Shown in pieces: positions 34,239-42,903 of a stretch of 64,000 bases of DNA. Positions within the stretch are counted from its first letter, which is position 1. Each line of letters starts with the position of its first letter. The position numbers and the translations under genes are program-made. The DNA is from AC-32 sp963788215. Its GTDB lineage: Bacteria; Actinomycetota; Thermoleophilia; Gaiellales; Gaiellaceae. The stretch is taken from contig CAWBFX010000010.1 in assembly GCA_963788215.1 (NCBI GenBank), positions 124,001 to 188,000 on the forward strand. The letters run 5' to 3'. The notes beneath the pieces were generated by a model. The model made no database searches. It was not told where the DNA came from and was given only the letters and a program-made list of their open reading frames with translations.

Positions 34239-35087
34239 ATGCGCGTCTTCCGCTACGTGGTCGCGGACGTCTTCACCGACGAGCCTCTCGCCGGGAACCC
34301 GGTCGCGGTCTTCACGGACGCGCGCGGCCTCGAGACCGACGAGATGCAGCGCCTCGCACGCGAGCTGAACCTCTCGGAGTCGGTCTTCGTGCTGCCGGCC
34401 GAACAGGGCGGGCATGCGCGAATCCGGATCTTCACGCCCGGGATCGAGATGCAGTTCGCGGGGCACCCGACGCTCGGGACGGCCTTCGTGCTCGCGGCGC
34501 CGATGCAGCTGCCGGAGATCCGCCTCGAGACCGGGGCGGGGATCGTCCCGGTTGCGCTCGAGCGGGACGGGCCGAGGATCGTCTTCGGGCGGATGGCGCA
34601 ACCCATCCCTCGCTGGGAGCCCTATGCCGAGGCGGAGGCGCTCCTGCGCGCGGTCGGCGTCGAGCGGAGCGAGCTCCCGGTCGAGGAGTACGACAACGGC
34701 GCCCAGCACGTCTACGTGGCGCTCGAGTCGGAGGACGCGGTTGCCGCGTTGCACCCGAATCTGGCGCCGCTGGGGCTTCCCGAGGCGCTCGGAGTGAATT
34801 GCTTCGCGGGCTCGGGGACCCGCTGGAAGACGCGCATGTTCGGCCTGGGCGGGATTCCCGAAGACCCGGCGACGGGCTCGGCGGCGGGGCCGCTCGCGGT
34901 GCACCTCGCGCGCCACGGACGCATCGGCTTCGGCGAGGAGATCGAGATCACGCAGGGCGTCGAGATCGGGCGGCCGTCGAAGCTCTTCGCCGTGGTGCAC
35001 GGCTCGGCCGATGCCATCGAGCGAGTCGAGGTCGGCGGCAGCGCGGTCACCGTCGCCCACGGCGAGTTCCGCCTCCGCGAAACGTAA
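34239..35087 (+). CDS. PhzF family isomerase-like protein
   Basis: The 282-residue protein has the two-fold PhzF/diaminopimelate-epimerase-like architecture: an opening DVFTDEPLAGNPVAVF, a catalytic Glu in LNLSESVFVLP (about residue 46), MQFAGHPTLGTAF, and the C-terminal EDPATGSAAGPLAVHLA phosphate/carboxylate loop. The ATG has a good GGGAGA ribosome site. PhzF itself isomerises DHHA in phenazine synthesis; no phenazine genes are present, so it is one of the many family members of unknown substrate. Confidence 0.87.
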   Translation: MRVFRYVVADVFTDEPLAGNPVAVFTDARGLETDEMQRLARELNLSESVFVLPAEQGGHARIRIFTPGIEMQFAGHPTLGTAFVLAAPMQLPEIRLETGAGIVPVALERDGPRIVFGRMAQPIPRWEPYAEAEALLRAVGVERSELPVEEYDNGAQHVYVALESEDAVAALHPNLAPLGLPEALGVNCFAGSGTRWKTRMFGLGGIPEDPATGSAAGPLAVHLARHGRIGFGEEIEITQGVEIGRPSKLFAVVHGSADAIERVEVGGSAVTVAHGEFRLRET

Positions 35088-35112
35088 CGACTTAGCGCCA
35101 AACCTTCCCGCC

Positions 35113-35154
35113 GGCTTGACAAACCCGGTGTCGGACCCCGGGTTTTGTCAAGCC
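35113..35154. repeat. Long palindrome/hairpin between convergent genes
   Basis: GGCTTGACAAACCCGG (35113-35128) pairs with CCGGGTTTTGTCAAGCC (35138-35154) with a single bulged base and a nine-base loop. It lies between the convergent ends of the PhzF gene and the BNR-like gene. It may be a bidirectional transcription end or a REP-like element. There is no T-run. Confidence 0.65.
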
Positions 35155-35178
35155 TGAAACGTGCCGGGGATGTGACTT

Positions 35179-35572
35179 TTATCCCCCGGCGATCGTGACG
35201 GCTTCTATCTCGGGGAGCTCGGGCGCCAGCGCGCGCCAGAAGCGGCCGCCGTCTTCGGAGAGGTACAGGCGGTTGCGGGCGGCGTAGACGGCGTAGTCCG
35301 GGTCGTCGTCGGCAATCGCTACCGCGCGGCCCGCCGGGAAGCCCGCCGCCGGCCTCGCGCCAGGTGCGGCCCGCGTCATTCGAGATCGCGAGAGGCGGAC
35401 GACGGTCGACGACCGCGATTACCGTCGAGCCGTTGCGCGCGGCGCCGACGACGAGCGGCAAGCCGGTCTCGACCCGGTCCGGCTCGACGTCGGCGTCCAC
35501 CAGCCCGGTCACCTCCTCCTCGTCCAGCTCGACCTCGAAGACGCCGTCGACGGTGCGGACGAGGGCTCTCAT
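35179..35572 (-). CDS. BNR/WD40-like small repeat protein, frameshifted as sequenced
   Basis: The first frame from ATG 35572 gives MRALVRTVDGVFEVELDEEE and LAISNDAGRTWREAGGGLPGG, a BNR/Asp-box-like blade. The C-terminal half (AVAIADDDPDYAVYAARN, LYLSEDGGRFWRALAPELPE, ending AVTIAGG at 35179) is in another frame. Removing one base from the C3 run at 35330-35332 joins them into about 130 residues. The ATG overlaps the stop of the PfkB kinase gene (ATGA), which places it at the end of the riboswitch-controlled operon. Its role is unknown. Confidence 0.65.
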
Positions 35573-36369
35573 TGGAGGCGACGGGTGAGCAGGCCGGCCA
35601 CGAGGGCGGTCGCGCGACGGGCCGCCGCCGCCGGCGCATGCCCGGACGAGCGAGCCATGAGGTACGCCGCCGAGAAGGCGTCGCCGGCGCCGGTCGGATC
35701 GACTGCCCCTCCGACCGCCTGCGCGGGCACGTGCGAGAGCCGCCCGTCCGCGAGGACGAGGGATCCGCGCGAGCCGAGCGTGACCAGGACCTCGGGCACG
35801 CCGAGGGAGCGCAGCGCCGCCTCGTCGGGTTCGCCGAGCAAGACGCGCGCCTCCTCCTCGGCGAGCTTCAGGATCGACACGTGCCGCAACGCGTCGAGGT
35901 CGGCGTCGACCGAGAGCTGCAGCGGCCCCGTGCGCGCCGGCCTGACGAGCCCCTGCCCGTCGAACGAGACGTACCGGCCGCGGGCCAGCTCGGCGAGCGT
36001 CTCCGAAGGAAAGTCCGACGACGCCAGCGCGCCGACGTGCACCCAGCGCACGCCTCGGAGCCCGCCGACGTCCTCGGCCGTCCAGGGCGAGCCGACCGCG
36101 TCGACGACCATCTCACGGCGGTCGCCGGAGTAGCGGAACGAGAAGGCCGCCGTCGACTCACCCGTCAGCCAGACGACCGGAAGCCCGAGCGCGACGAGCG
36201 GCGGCGCCAGCACGCGCCGGTCCTCCAGCGCGCACTTCACGGCCACGAGCGCCGGCGCACCCAGCACCCGCAGTGCGCGAGCCGCCCAGAACGGAGCACC
36301 GCCCGCCCGCGGCGGCCCGCCGTCAACCCTGTCGAGCGAGAGATTCCCGACTACGGCGAGCCCCGGCAC
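35569..36369 (-). CDS. PfkB/ribokinase-family sugar or HMP-type kinase
   Basis: The 266-residue kinase begins at GTG with LAVVGNLSLDRV, carries the ribokinase Gly-rich entry and the C-terminal signature DPTGAGDAF (224-232; catalytic base Asp230). It is shorter than typical sugar kinases (about 300). It overlaps the permease gene by 47 bases and the BNR-like gene by four. The permease is under a TPP riboswitch, and the ThiD hydroxymethylpyrimidine kinase belongs to the same superfamily. Phosphorylation of the imported pyrimidine or thiazole is therefore a testable idea, but sequence alone says only PfkB family. Confidence 0.85.
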   Translation of the reverse strand: MPGLAVVGNLSLDRVDGGPPRAGGAPFWAARALRVLGAPALVAVKCALEDRRVLAPPLVALGLPVVWLTGESTAAFSFRYSGDRREMVVDAVGSPWTAEDVGGLRGVRWVHVGALASSDFPSETLAELARGRYVSFDGQGLVRPARTGPLQLSVDADLDALRHVSILKLAEEEARVLLGEPDEAALRSLGVPEVLVTLGSRGSLVLADGRLSHVPAQAVGGAVDPTGAGDAFSAAYLMARSSGHAPAAAARRATALVAGLLTRRLQ

Positions 36370-37684
36370 GAGCCGAATCTATCCAGGCTGCGAGCAGCGT
36401 CAGCCCGAAGGCGGCCGCGAAGCTCGGGAGCGACGCCGTCAGTCGCGCGTGCCCGGGCTCGGTATGCGCGACGACGTCCGTCCACCAGCTCGGCCCGACC
36501 GGCGAGAGCCACTGGTAGAGCACGAAGCCGACGACCCAGGCCCCGAGGCGCTCCCAGCGCACCACGGGGGCGCTGAAGATGTCGCGCTCGCCGTAGTGCG
36601 CGCCGCGCGTGAGCCAGTCTGCGAGCAGCACGCCGAACAGCGGGACGAACACCGAGCCCAGCAGGAACAGGAAGGTGAGGTAGTTCCCGAGGTCGATCGC
36701 GATCGCGCCCGCAGTCGCCACGGAGGCGACGATGACGATCAGCAGCCGCTGCGACGCGCGCGGCAGCAGGTTCTGGAGCGAGACCGCCGTCGAGTAGACG
36801 TCCGCGAAGGCCTCGTCGCTCTCGTCCACCGTCAGCATCAGGAGCGCGACGACGGCGAGGACGCTGCCGCTCGCGACCGCGTTCGGGATCTGGGCGGGAT
36901 CGCTCAGGTTCCGCTCGAGCACCAGCACCGCGCCGAGCGCGAAGCACCAGAGCGTGGGCAGGAAGTAGCCGACGCCCGCGCCCGTGAACGCGCTCCGCCG
37001 GTCCCGCGCGAACCGCGTGTAGTCGGCGGCTAGCGGCGTCCACGAGATGATGCTCGCGATCACGAGGTCGATCCCCTGGCCGAGCGAGAGGCCGCCGGTG
37101 CCCTGCGAGTGCCAGAGATGGTTCCAGTGCGCCTTGTCGATCGCCCACCACGTCAGGTAGACGATCGAGGCCGCGACCGCCCAGACCGCGAACTTGCGCA
37201 CGTAGCGCCGCACGAACCCGATCGGGCCCATCAGCCCGAGTGCGAGCGAGACGGCTCCGAACAACAGCGCCCAGAGCCAGCGCTCGCGGAAGCCGAAGAC
37301 GCGCTCCGAGAGCGCCGCGGCGGCGGTCGAGATGATGATCAGCTCGAAGGTCGACCAGCCGAGGTTCTGCGCGACGTTCAGCACGGTCGGCGCGTACGAG
37401 CCTCGCCGGCCGAGCGGCGCGCGGAGCAGCACCATGCCCGGGACGCGCGCATCGGCGCCGATCGCCGCCGCGAGGCCGAGCAGAAGATTGCCCGCGAGCG
37501 CGCCGATCAGGATCGCGAGCAGCGCGTGCTGGAACGACAGCATCGGCACGAGCCCGGCGGCGGCGACGATCACGAGCAGCGAGATCGAGAGGTTCCCCCA
37601 GAGCAGGGTCAGGTCGAGCAGCCCAAGGACGCGCAGCCGCTCCGGAACGGGCGCAATCCCCCAGTTAGGCGTTGCTTCGTCCAT
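36323..37684 (-). CDS. cytX: NCS1-family permease, probable hydroxymethylpyrimidine transporter CytX
   Basis: The 453-residue protein has about twelve transmembrane helices and NCS1 features: an N-terminal cytosine-permease-like start (LLDLTLLWGNLSISLLVI), LGRRGSYAPTVLNVAQNLGWSTFELIII, and SWTPLAADYTRFARD. A TPP riboswitch lies immediately upstream. NCS1 permeases under TPP control are the CytX group, assigned to uptake of the thiamine precursor hydroxymethylpyrimidine. The C-terminal 16 codons overlap the kinase start. Confidence 0.85.
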   Translation of the reverse strand: MDEATPNWGIAPVPERLRVLGLLDLTLLWGNLSISLLVIVAAAGLVPMLSFQHALLAILIGALAGNLLLGLAAAIGADARVPGMVLLRAPLGRRGSYAPTVLNVAQNLGWSTFELIIISTAAAALSERVFGFRERWLWALLFGAVSLALGLMGPIGFVRRYVRKFAVWAVAASIVYLTWWAIDKAHWNHLWHSQGTGGLSLGQGIDLVIASIISWTPLAADYTRFARDRRSAFTGAGVGYFLPTLWCFALGAVLVLERNLSDPAQIPNAVASGSVLAVVALLMLTVDESDEAFADVYSTAVSLQNLLPRASQRLLIVIVASVATAGAIAIDLGNYLTFLFLLGSVFVPLFGVLLADWLTRGAHYGERDIFSAPVVRWERLGAWVVGFVLYQWLSPVGPSWWTDVVAHTEPGHARLTASLPSFAAAFGLTLLAAWIDSARAGARRSRESLARQG

Positions 37685-37687
37685 CCA

Positions 37688-37760
37688 CTCCCTCCGCCGG
37701 CATTACCCGGATCAGGTTCGCGGGTGTGATCTCAGCCGCCTTGCGACGGCACCCCGGTTT
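37688..37760 (-). ncRNA. TPP riboswitch (THI element)
   Basis: On the minus strand the conserved TPP aptamer blocks occur in order: CCGGGGUGCC, a short variable P3 arm, GGCUGAGAUCACACCC, GCGAACCUGAUCCGGGUAAU, and CCGGCGGAGGGAG. These are the P2/J3-2 CUGAGA and P4/P5 ACCUGAUC-GGUAAU signatures. It ends a few bases before the ATG of the permease, so translational control by covering the GGAGGGAG ribosome site is likely. Confidence 0.95.
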
Positions 37761-37778
37761 CGGCACTGTAGCGCCGCG

Positions 37779-38213
37779 ATGGAGGATCGGCGACGCAGAC
37801 GGTTGACGCCGCTCAGCGGCGAGCTGAGGACCGAGGAATGGACGCCCCCGCCGGTCGAGAAACCGCGGCGTGAGCGCAAGCCCAAGCCGGCCCCGACGAC
37901 TCGCGGAGAAATGATCCTCTTCGGCCTGCGGCGCTTCGGGCTGATCGCGTTCGGCGTCGTGGGCGCGACCCTGCTCGTTGGGCTCGCGGTGGTCTGGCTC
38001 TCGGAGTCGACGGCGGCCCGCGCGCTTCCTCGCACCTTCTACTTCGCGGGCGCCGCTTTCGGTGCGCTCGCCTTCTTCGGCGGCACCGGGATGTATTACC
38101 CCTGGCGTCGGAGTCGTTCGGAGCAGGAGTTCGCTGTGAACGCGTCCTTCGTGTACGGCCTGGTCGCGGTGATTCTGGTCGGGATCGGAGTGGCGCTCGA
38201 GGTCTATCTCTAG
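37779..38213 (+). CDS. Small membrane protein near the cytochrome oxidase genes, unknown function
   Basis: The true start is ATG 37779; an open frame upstream is noise. The 144-residue protein has an arginine/proline-rich cytoplasmic head of about 50 residues and three hydrophobic helices (FGLIAFGVVGATLLVGLAVV; FYFAGAAFGALAFFGGTGMY; ASFVYGLVAVILVGIGVAL). It lies 38 bases before the subunit II gene and reads in the same direction. I do not recognise a family; an oxidase-associated subunit or assembly protein is possible. Confidence 0.6.
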   Translation: MEDRRRRRLTPLSGELRTEEWTPPPVEKPRRERKPKPAPTTRGEMILFGLRRFGLIAFGVVGATLLVGLAVVWLSESTAARALPRTFYFAGAAFGALAFFGGTGMYYPWRRSRSEQEFAVNASFVYGLVAVILVGIGVALEVYL

Positions 38214-38251
38214 CGGTTAGCCGCCCGCGCAGCGGGTACGAGTCGCCAGAT

Positions 38252-39277
38252 GTGAACGCCCCCCGCACGGACCGGCTTTGCGCTGCGCTTCTGCTTGCCG
38301 TGGTCCTGCCGCTCGCGGGCTGCCGCGAGAAGCAGAGCTCGCTCGCGCCCAAGAGCCACCAGGCGAGGGACATCGCGAGCCTGTTCTGGTGGATGATGGG
38401 CGGCGCCTGGCTCGGGCTCGCCCTCGTCGTCGGTCTTCTCTTCTGGTCCTGGAAGCGCCGAAACCGCCGCGGCTTCGGCGACGACACGGAAGGCCCCAAG
38501 CCGGGCGAGCAGGCCAGCTGGTACGTCGTCGTCGGGCTCGGGATCGCGATGCCGATCGCGGTGATCTCGACCCTGTTCGTGATCTCCGACCTGTTCGTGA
38601 TCAAGACGACGCAGGCGCCGGCGGCGACCGCGACCAAGATGACCGTCGAGGTCATCGGCCACCAGTGGTGGTGGGAGGTCCGCTACCCGGGGACGCCGGC
38701 GGTGACCGCGAACGAGGTGCACATCCCCGTGCGGACGCCGGTCCGGATCGTCGCCACCACCGCGGATGTGATCCACAGCTTCTGGGTGCCGGAGCTCAAC
38801 CGCAAGATCGACACGATCCCCGGCCGCCGCAACGCGATCGAGCTCTACGCCGACGCACCCGGCCGTTACCGCGGCGCCTGCGCCGAGTTCTGCGGGCTCC
38901 AGCACGCGCACATGGACCTCTACGTCTTCGCGCAGCCGGAGGGCGAGTTCCGCAAATGGCTCGCGAACGAGAGCCGGCCGGCGTCAGCCCCCTCGGGAGG
39001 CGCCGCCGCCGAGGGCGCCCGCGTCTTCCAGGACGGCTCCTGCTCGAGCTGCCACACGATCCGCGGGACGGATGCGAACAGTGACGTCGGCCCCGACCTG
39101 ACCCACGTCGGCAGCCGCACGACGCTCGCCGCGGTGACCATCCCGAACGGCGATTCGAGCCTGCACGACTGGATCGTCGACAACCAGCACATCAAGCCGG
39201 GGAACCAGATGCCCGACATCCGCCTGCCGAGCTCGCGGCTCGACGCCCTCGTCACCTACCTGGAGAGCCTGAAGTAA
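38252..39277 (+). CDS. ctaC: Cytochrome c oxidase subunit II with fused C-terminal cytochrome c (caa3-type)
   Basis: The 341-residue protein has a lipobox (LPLAGC), two transmembrane helices, and a cupredoxin domain with the CuA ligands in CAEFCGLQHAHM and an upstream IHSFWVPEL His. A C-terminal cytochrome c domain carries one heme motif CSSCH and a distal Met (NQMPDI). Electrons pass from cytochrome c through the fused heme to CuA and then to subunit I. The TAA overlaps the ATG of the next gene, the first of a run of overlaps through 45246. Confidence 0.93.
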   Translation: MNAPRTDRLCAALLLAVVLPLAGCREKQSSLAPKSHQARDIASLFWWMMGGAWLGLALVVGLLFWSWKRRNRRGFGDDTEGPKPGEQASWYVVVGLGIAMPIAVISTLFVISDLFVIKTTQAPAATATKMTVEVIGHQWWWEVRYPGTPAVTANEVHIPVRTPVRIVATTADVIHSFWVPELNRKIDTIPGRRNAIELYADAPGRYRGACAEFCGLQHAHMDLYVFAQPEGEFRKWLANESRPASAPSGGAAAEGARVFQDGSCSSCHTIRGTDANSDVGPDLTHVGSRTTLAAVTIPNGDSSLHDWIVDNQHIKPGNQMPDIRLPSSRLDALVTYLESLK

Positions 39278-41187
39278 TGGCGATCGCGACGCCTCCGACT
39301 CCGGCTGCCGCCCAGCGGATGGACCGGCTCGAGGTGATGTGGCAGAGCCGCCCCGGCGTCCTCGGCTGGCTGACGACGACCGACCACAAGCGGATCGGCC
39401 TTCTCTACTTCTGGACGACGCTCGTCCTCTTCGGAGCCGGCGGCATCGAGGCGCTGCTGATCCGCACGCAGCTCGCGCAGCCGAATCAGCACGTCGTCTC
39501 GCCCGAGACCTACGACCAGCTTTTCACGATGCACGGGATCACGATGATCTTCTTCTTCATCATCCCGATGACGACCGGCGCGTTCGGGAACTACCTGATC
39601 CCGCTGATGATCGGGGCGCGGGACATGGCCTTCCCGCGCATGAACGCGCTCAGCTTCTGGATCTTCCTGGCCTCGGCGCTCTTCATCTACACGAGCCTGT
39701 TCATGGGCAGCGCGCCCAACGCGGGCTGGTTCGACTACGTGCCGCTCGCGAGCAAGCAGTTCAACCCCGGGCGGAACATCGACTTCTACGCGCTCGGGAT
39801 CATCTTCAACTCGATCTCGTCGACGCTCACCGCCGGCCAGTTCATCGTCACGATCTTCAAGTCGCGCGCGCCCGGGATGTCGTTCAACCGGATGCCGCTC
39901 TTCTGTTTCGCCTTCCTGGCCGCGTCGTTCGGGCTGCTGTTCGCGCTCCCGGCGCTGAGCGCCGACACGATCTTCCTCTTCCTCGACCGGAACGTGCACA
40001 CCCACTTCTTCGACCCGTCGCACGGCGGCTCGGTGCTCCTCTGGCAGCACCTCTTCTGGATCTTCGGCCACCCGGAGGTCTACATCCTGATCGTCCCCGC
40101 CTTCGGGATCGCGACGTCGATCATCCCCGCGTTCACGCAGCGCAAGGTCGTCGCCTTCCCGCTCGTCGCCGTCGCCGAGCTGCTCGTCGTCTTCGTCGGC
40201 TTCGGCGTCTGGGCTCACCACATGTACGCGGTCGGGATGTCGACGATCTCGATGGTCTTCTTCGCGGCCGCCACCGCGATGGTGGTGATCCCGAGCACGA
40301 TCCAGGTCTTCGCCTGGTGCATGTCGTTCGTGACCGGCACGGCGCGCTTCAAGACGCCGCTCCTCTTCATCGCCGGCTTCATCTTCATGTTCGTCACCGG
40401 CGGGCTCACCGGGATCATGTTCGTGGCGATCCCGTTCGACCAGCAGGTCACGGACACCTACTTCATCGTCGCCCATTTCCACTACATCATCTTCGGGGCG
40501 GCCGTCTTCCCGATCTTCGGCGGGATGTACTACTGGTTCCCGAAGGTCACGGGGAAGCTCTACTACGAGCTCCCCGGCCAGATCAGCTTCTGGATCCTCT
40601 TCGTCGGGACGAATCTCCTCTTCTTCCCGATGCACATCGTCGGCCTGCTCGGGATGACGCGGCGCGTCTCCACCTACCCGGACGGTCTCGGCTGGACGGC
40701 GTACAACCTGGCGGAGACGATCGGCGGCTTCGTCACGCTCGCCGGGATCCTGCTCCTGCTCGGGAACCTCTTCTACAGCTACCTGCGCGCGCCCGCGGCC
40801 GGCCCCGATCCGTGGCACGGCCCGACGCTCGAGTGGACGACCAGCAGCCCCCCGCCTGACTACGACTATGCGGTCATCCCGCGGGTGTCGAGCGCCTACC
40901 CGAACTGGGACCCGGTCGACCGCGAGTTCGACCGCCGCAACCTGGCGGACGGCGTGCTCGTCCTCGAGCGCGGCCACGAGCAGCCCGCGGTGACGCCCGT
41001 CGACGCGCGCTTCGACGAGGTCGTCCAGATGCCGCACGAGTCGCCGTGGCCGCCCGTCCTGGCGCTCGCGCTCTCGCTGGTCTTCCTCATGCTCGTGATC
41101 GGGCGCTACGGCGCCGCCGGGATCATGGGGATCTTCTGCCTGCTCGCACTGGTCGGCTGGCACTCGACGGAGCCGCAGGAGCAATGA
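39277..41187 (+). CDS. ctaD: Cytochrome c oxidase subunit I with C-terminal two-helix extension
   Basis: The 636-residue heme-copper oxidase subunit has twelve core helices, the CuB ligands and cross-linked Tyr in FGHPEVYILIVP, the HHMYAVG pair, and heme a/a3 His ligands in the VAHFHYIIFG region. After the core (about residue 510) comes a soluble linker and two further hydrophobic segments (VLALALSLVFLMLVIG; GIMGIFCLLALVGW). The extra pair may replace a small subunit IV. It is coupled to subunit II by a one-base overlap. Confidence 0.93.
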   Translation: MAIATPPTPAAAQRMDRLEVMWQSRPGVLGWLTTTDHKRIGLLYFWTTLVLFGAGGIEALLIRTQLAQPNQHVVSPETYDQLFTMHGITMIFFFIIPMTTGAFGNYLIPLMIGARDMAFPRMNALSFWIFLASALFIYTSLFMGSAPNAGWFDYVPLASKQFNPGRNIDFYALGIIFNSISSTLTAGQFIVTIFKSRAPGMSFNRMPLFCFAFLAASFGLLFALPALSADTIFLFLDRNVHTHFFDPSHGGSVLLWQHLFWIFGHPEVYILIVPAFGIATSIIPAFTQRKVVAFPLVAVAELLVVFVGFGVWAHHMYAVGMSTISMVFFAAATAMVVIPSTIQVFAWCMSFVTGTARFKTPLLFIAGFIFMFVTGGLTGIMFVAIPFDQQVTDTYFIVAHFHYIIFGAAVFPIFGGMYYWFPKVTGKLYYELPGQISFWILFVGTNLLFFPMHIVGLLGMTRRVSTYPDGLGWTAYNLAETIGGFVTLAGILLLLGNLFYSYLRAPAAGPDPWHGPTLEWTTSSPPPDYDYAVIPRVSSAYPNWDPVDREFDRRNLADGVLVLERGHEQPAVTPVDARFDEVVQMPHESPWPPVLALALSLVFLMLVIGRYGAAGIMGIFCLLALVGWHSTEPQEQ

Positions 41188-41777
41188 CGGACTACGTCGC
41201 GGTCCCGGGCACCGCAGGCCCACGCCTCTCGAACTCGGCCGGCTGGTGGGGAATGGTCATCCTGGTCGCGAGCGAGGCGACGCTCTTCGGCGCGTTCATC
41301 GGCACCTACTTCTACCTCCGCTTCAGGACCACGCCCTGGCCGCCGGACGGGATCCCGAAGCCGGCCCTCGTCGTCCCGCTGATCCTGCTCGCCTGCCTGG
41401 TCGCGACGACGATTCCGATGAGTTTCGCCTCGCGCGCCGCGCAGGCCGGCCGCCTCCGCGCGACCCGTTTCTTCATCGCCGTGGTCCTCCTCGTCCAGGC
41501 TGGCTACTTCGCCTACGAGGTGCACGACTTCGCCGACCAGATCCACCGGGTCGACATCACGCGCGACGCGTACACCTCGATCTACTACACGCTGCTCGGC
41601 GCCGACCACGCGCACGTCCTGATCGCCATGCTGTTCAACCTCTGGCTGCTGGCGAAGCTCACGCGCGGCTTCACGACCTACCGGCTGAACGCCGTCCGCG
41701 CGATCACGTTCTACGTCTACGCCGTCAACGTCCTGACGATCGTCGTCTTCGGGACCCTCCTCTCGGCGAGAGCATGA
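41184..41777 (+). CDS. ctaE: Cytochrome c oxidase subunit III
   Basis: Start ATG 41184 overlaps the subunit I stop (ATGA). The 197-residue protein has five helices and the subunit III motifs WGMVILVASEATLFGAFIGTYFYLR, with the conserved Glu, and YYTLLGADHAHVLIAMLFNLW. It is the short five-helix form seen in many bacteria. It stabilises subunit I and its proton uptake. Confidence 0.9.
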   Translation: MTDYVAVPGTAGPRLSNSAGWWGMVILVASEATLFGAFIGTYFYLRFRTTPWPPDGIPKPALVVPLILLACLVATTIPMSFASRAAQAGRLRATRFFIAVVLLVQAGYFAYEVHDFADQIHRVDITRDAYTSIYYTLLGADHAHVLIAMLFNLWLLAKLTRGFTTYRLNAVRAITFYVYAVNVLTIVVFGTLLSARA

Positions 41778-42148
41778 GCCTGCGAAAGCTCGAGATCCTC
41801 CAGTGGGTCGGGCTCCTCGGCGGGGCGCTGGTCTGGGCGGCGCAGCATGTCGTGGGCTACGGGATCACCGAAGCCGAATGCGGCGCGGGCGGGCTGCACT
41901 GGGGAATCCAGAACGACGTCTGGCAGGGAGCGCTGATGGCGGCCGCAGCCTCCTTCGTGGTCGCGGCGGAGCTCGCGGCGATCACCGTGATCGTCGCCAC
42001 CCGCCGGTCGAGCTACGAGAGCCCGCCGGCGCCCGGCCGCGTGCGGTTCTTCGCGATCGCCGCCGCCGCGGCGAACGTGATCTTCCTGATGATCATCCTG
42101 CTCGACGGCTTCGCCGCCATCCTCAACGTGACGTGCCGCCAGGGATGA
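41774..42148 (+). CDS. Small membrane protein within the respiratory operon, unknown function
   Basis: The 124-residue protein starts at ATG 41774 (ATGA overlap with ctaE) and has three hydrophobic helices (ILQWVGLLGGALVWAAQHVVGYG; ALMAAAASFVVAAELAAITVIV; FFAIAAAAANVIFLMIILLDG). Two Cys residues lie in AECGAGG and near the C-terminus (NVTCRQG). I do not recognise a family. Strict overlap with genes on both sides suggests an oxidase or bc-complex subunit. Confidence 0.65.
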   Translation: MSLRKLEILQWVGLLGGALVWAAQHVVGYGITEAECGAGGLHWGIQNDVWQGALMAAAASFVVAAELAAITVIVATRRSSYESPPAPGRVRFFAIAAAAANVIFLMIILLDGFAAILNVTCRQG

Positions 42149-42903
42149 CGCGCGCCCTGCTCATCTCGGCCGTCGCGGCACTGGCGCTTCCGCTCGCCGC
42201 TGCGGCTGATCCGGTGGAGCAGGGCCACCACCTCTACGGCCGCTACTGCATCTCGTGCCACGCGGCGGGCGGCAAAGGCTCGGCTGGTCGTCCGGTCGGA
42301 GCCGGACCGCTGAGGGCCCAGGACCAGAACACGGGCATCGCCCCGTCGCTGATCGGGGTCGGCGCGCTCGCCGCCGACTTCTACCTGCGCACGGGCTACA
42401 TGCCGCTCCCTCACCTCGGCATGCAGCCCCGCCGCCGCCACGTCTTCCTGAGCGAGGGCGAGATCAAGGCGCTGACGGCCTACGTCGCGTCCCTCGGGCC
42501 GGGCCCCGCGATCCCGACTCCCCACCCGGAGCGCGGCAGCCTCTCGCAGGGCTACCACCTCTTCACCGAGCGCTGCGCGGGCTGCCACCAGGTCGTCGCC
42601 GAGGGCGGCTACGTCACCGGGGGGCTCCCGCCGCCGCTCGAGAACGCGACGCCGACGCAGGTCGCGGAGGCGGTCCGGATCGGTCCCTACGTGATGCCGA
42701 GGTTCTCCAAGAAGGACATCTCCGACCGCGAGCTGGACTCGATCGTCCGCTACGTCGACTACGCGAAGCATCCGGACGACCGCGGCGGCTGGGCGATCGG
42801 CCACATCGGCCCGATTCCGGAGGGCTTCGTCACCTGGTTCATCGGGATGACGGCGCTCGTTGCGGTCTGCATGGTGATCGGGAAGAGGTTGCAGCGTGGG
42901 TAG
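42145..42903 (+). CDS. qcrC: Diheme cytochrome c subunit of the bcc complex (QcrC-like)
   Basis: The 252-residue protein has a signal peptide (LLISAVAALALPLAAAADP) and two heme-binding motifs, CISCH and CAGCH, with candidate distal Met residues. It ends in a transmembrane anchor (FVTWFIGMTALVAVCMVIG). This matches the actinobacterial QcrC diheme cytochrome that passes electrons from the bc complex straight to the oxidase. It overlaps neighbours on both sides. Confidence 0.9.
   Translation: MTRALLISAVAALALPLAAAADPVEQGHHLYGRYCISCHAAGGKGSAGRPVGAGPLRAQDQNTGIAPSLIGVGALAADFYLRTGYMPLPHLGMQPRRRHVFLSEGEIKALTAYVASLGPGPAIPTPHPERGSLSQGYHLFTERCAGCHQVVAEGGYVTGGLPPPLENATPTQVAEAVRIGPYVMPRFSKKDISDRELDSIVRYVDYAKHPDDRGGWAIGHIGPIPEGFVTWFIGMTALVAVCMVIGKRLQRG

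Noticed and set aside
34239..35087. A phenazine biosynthesis cluster
   Set aside because: Only a PhzF-family protein is present; no other phz genes are near.
39256..41223. A 655-residue minus-strand open frame opposite ctaD
   Set aside because: Low-complexity charged product; the plus strand encodes an unmistakable oxidase subunit I.
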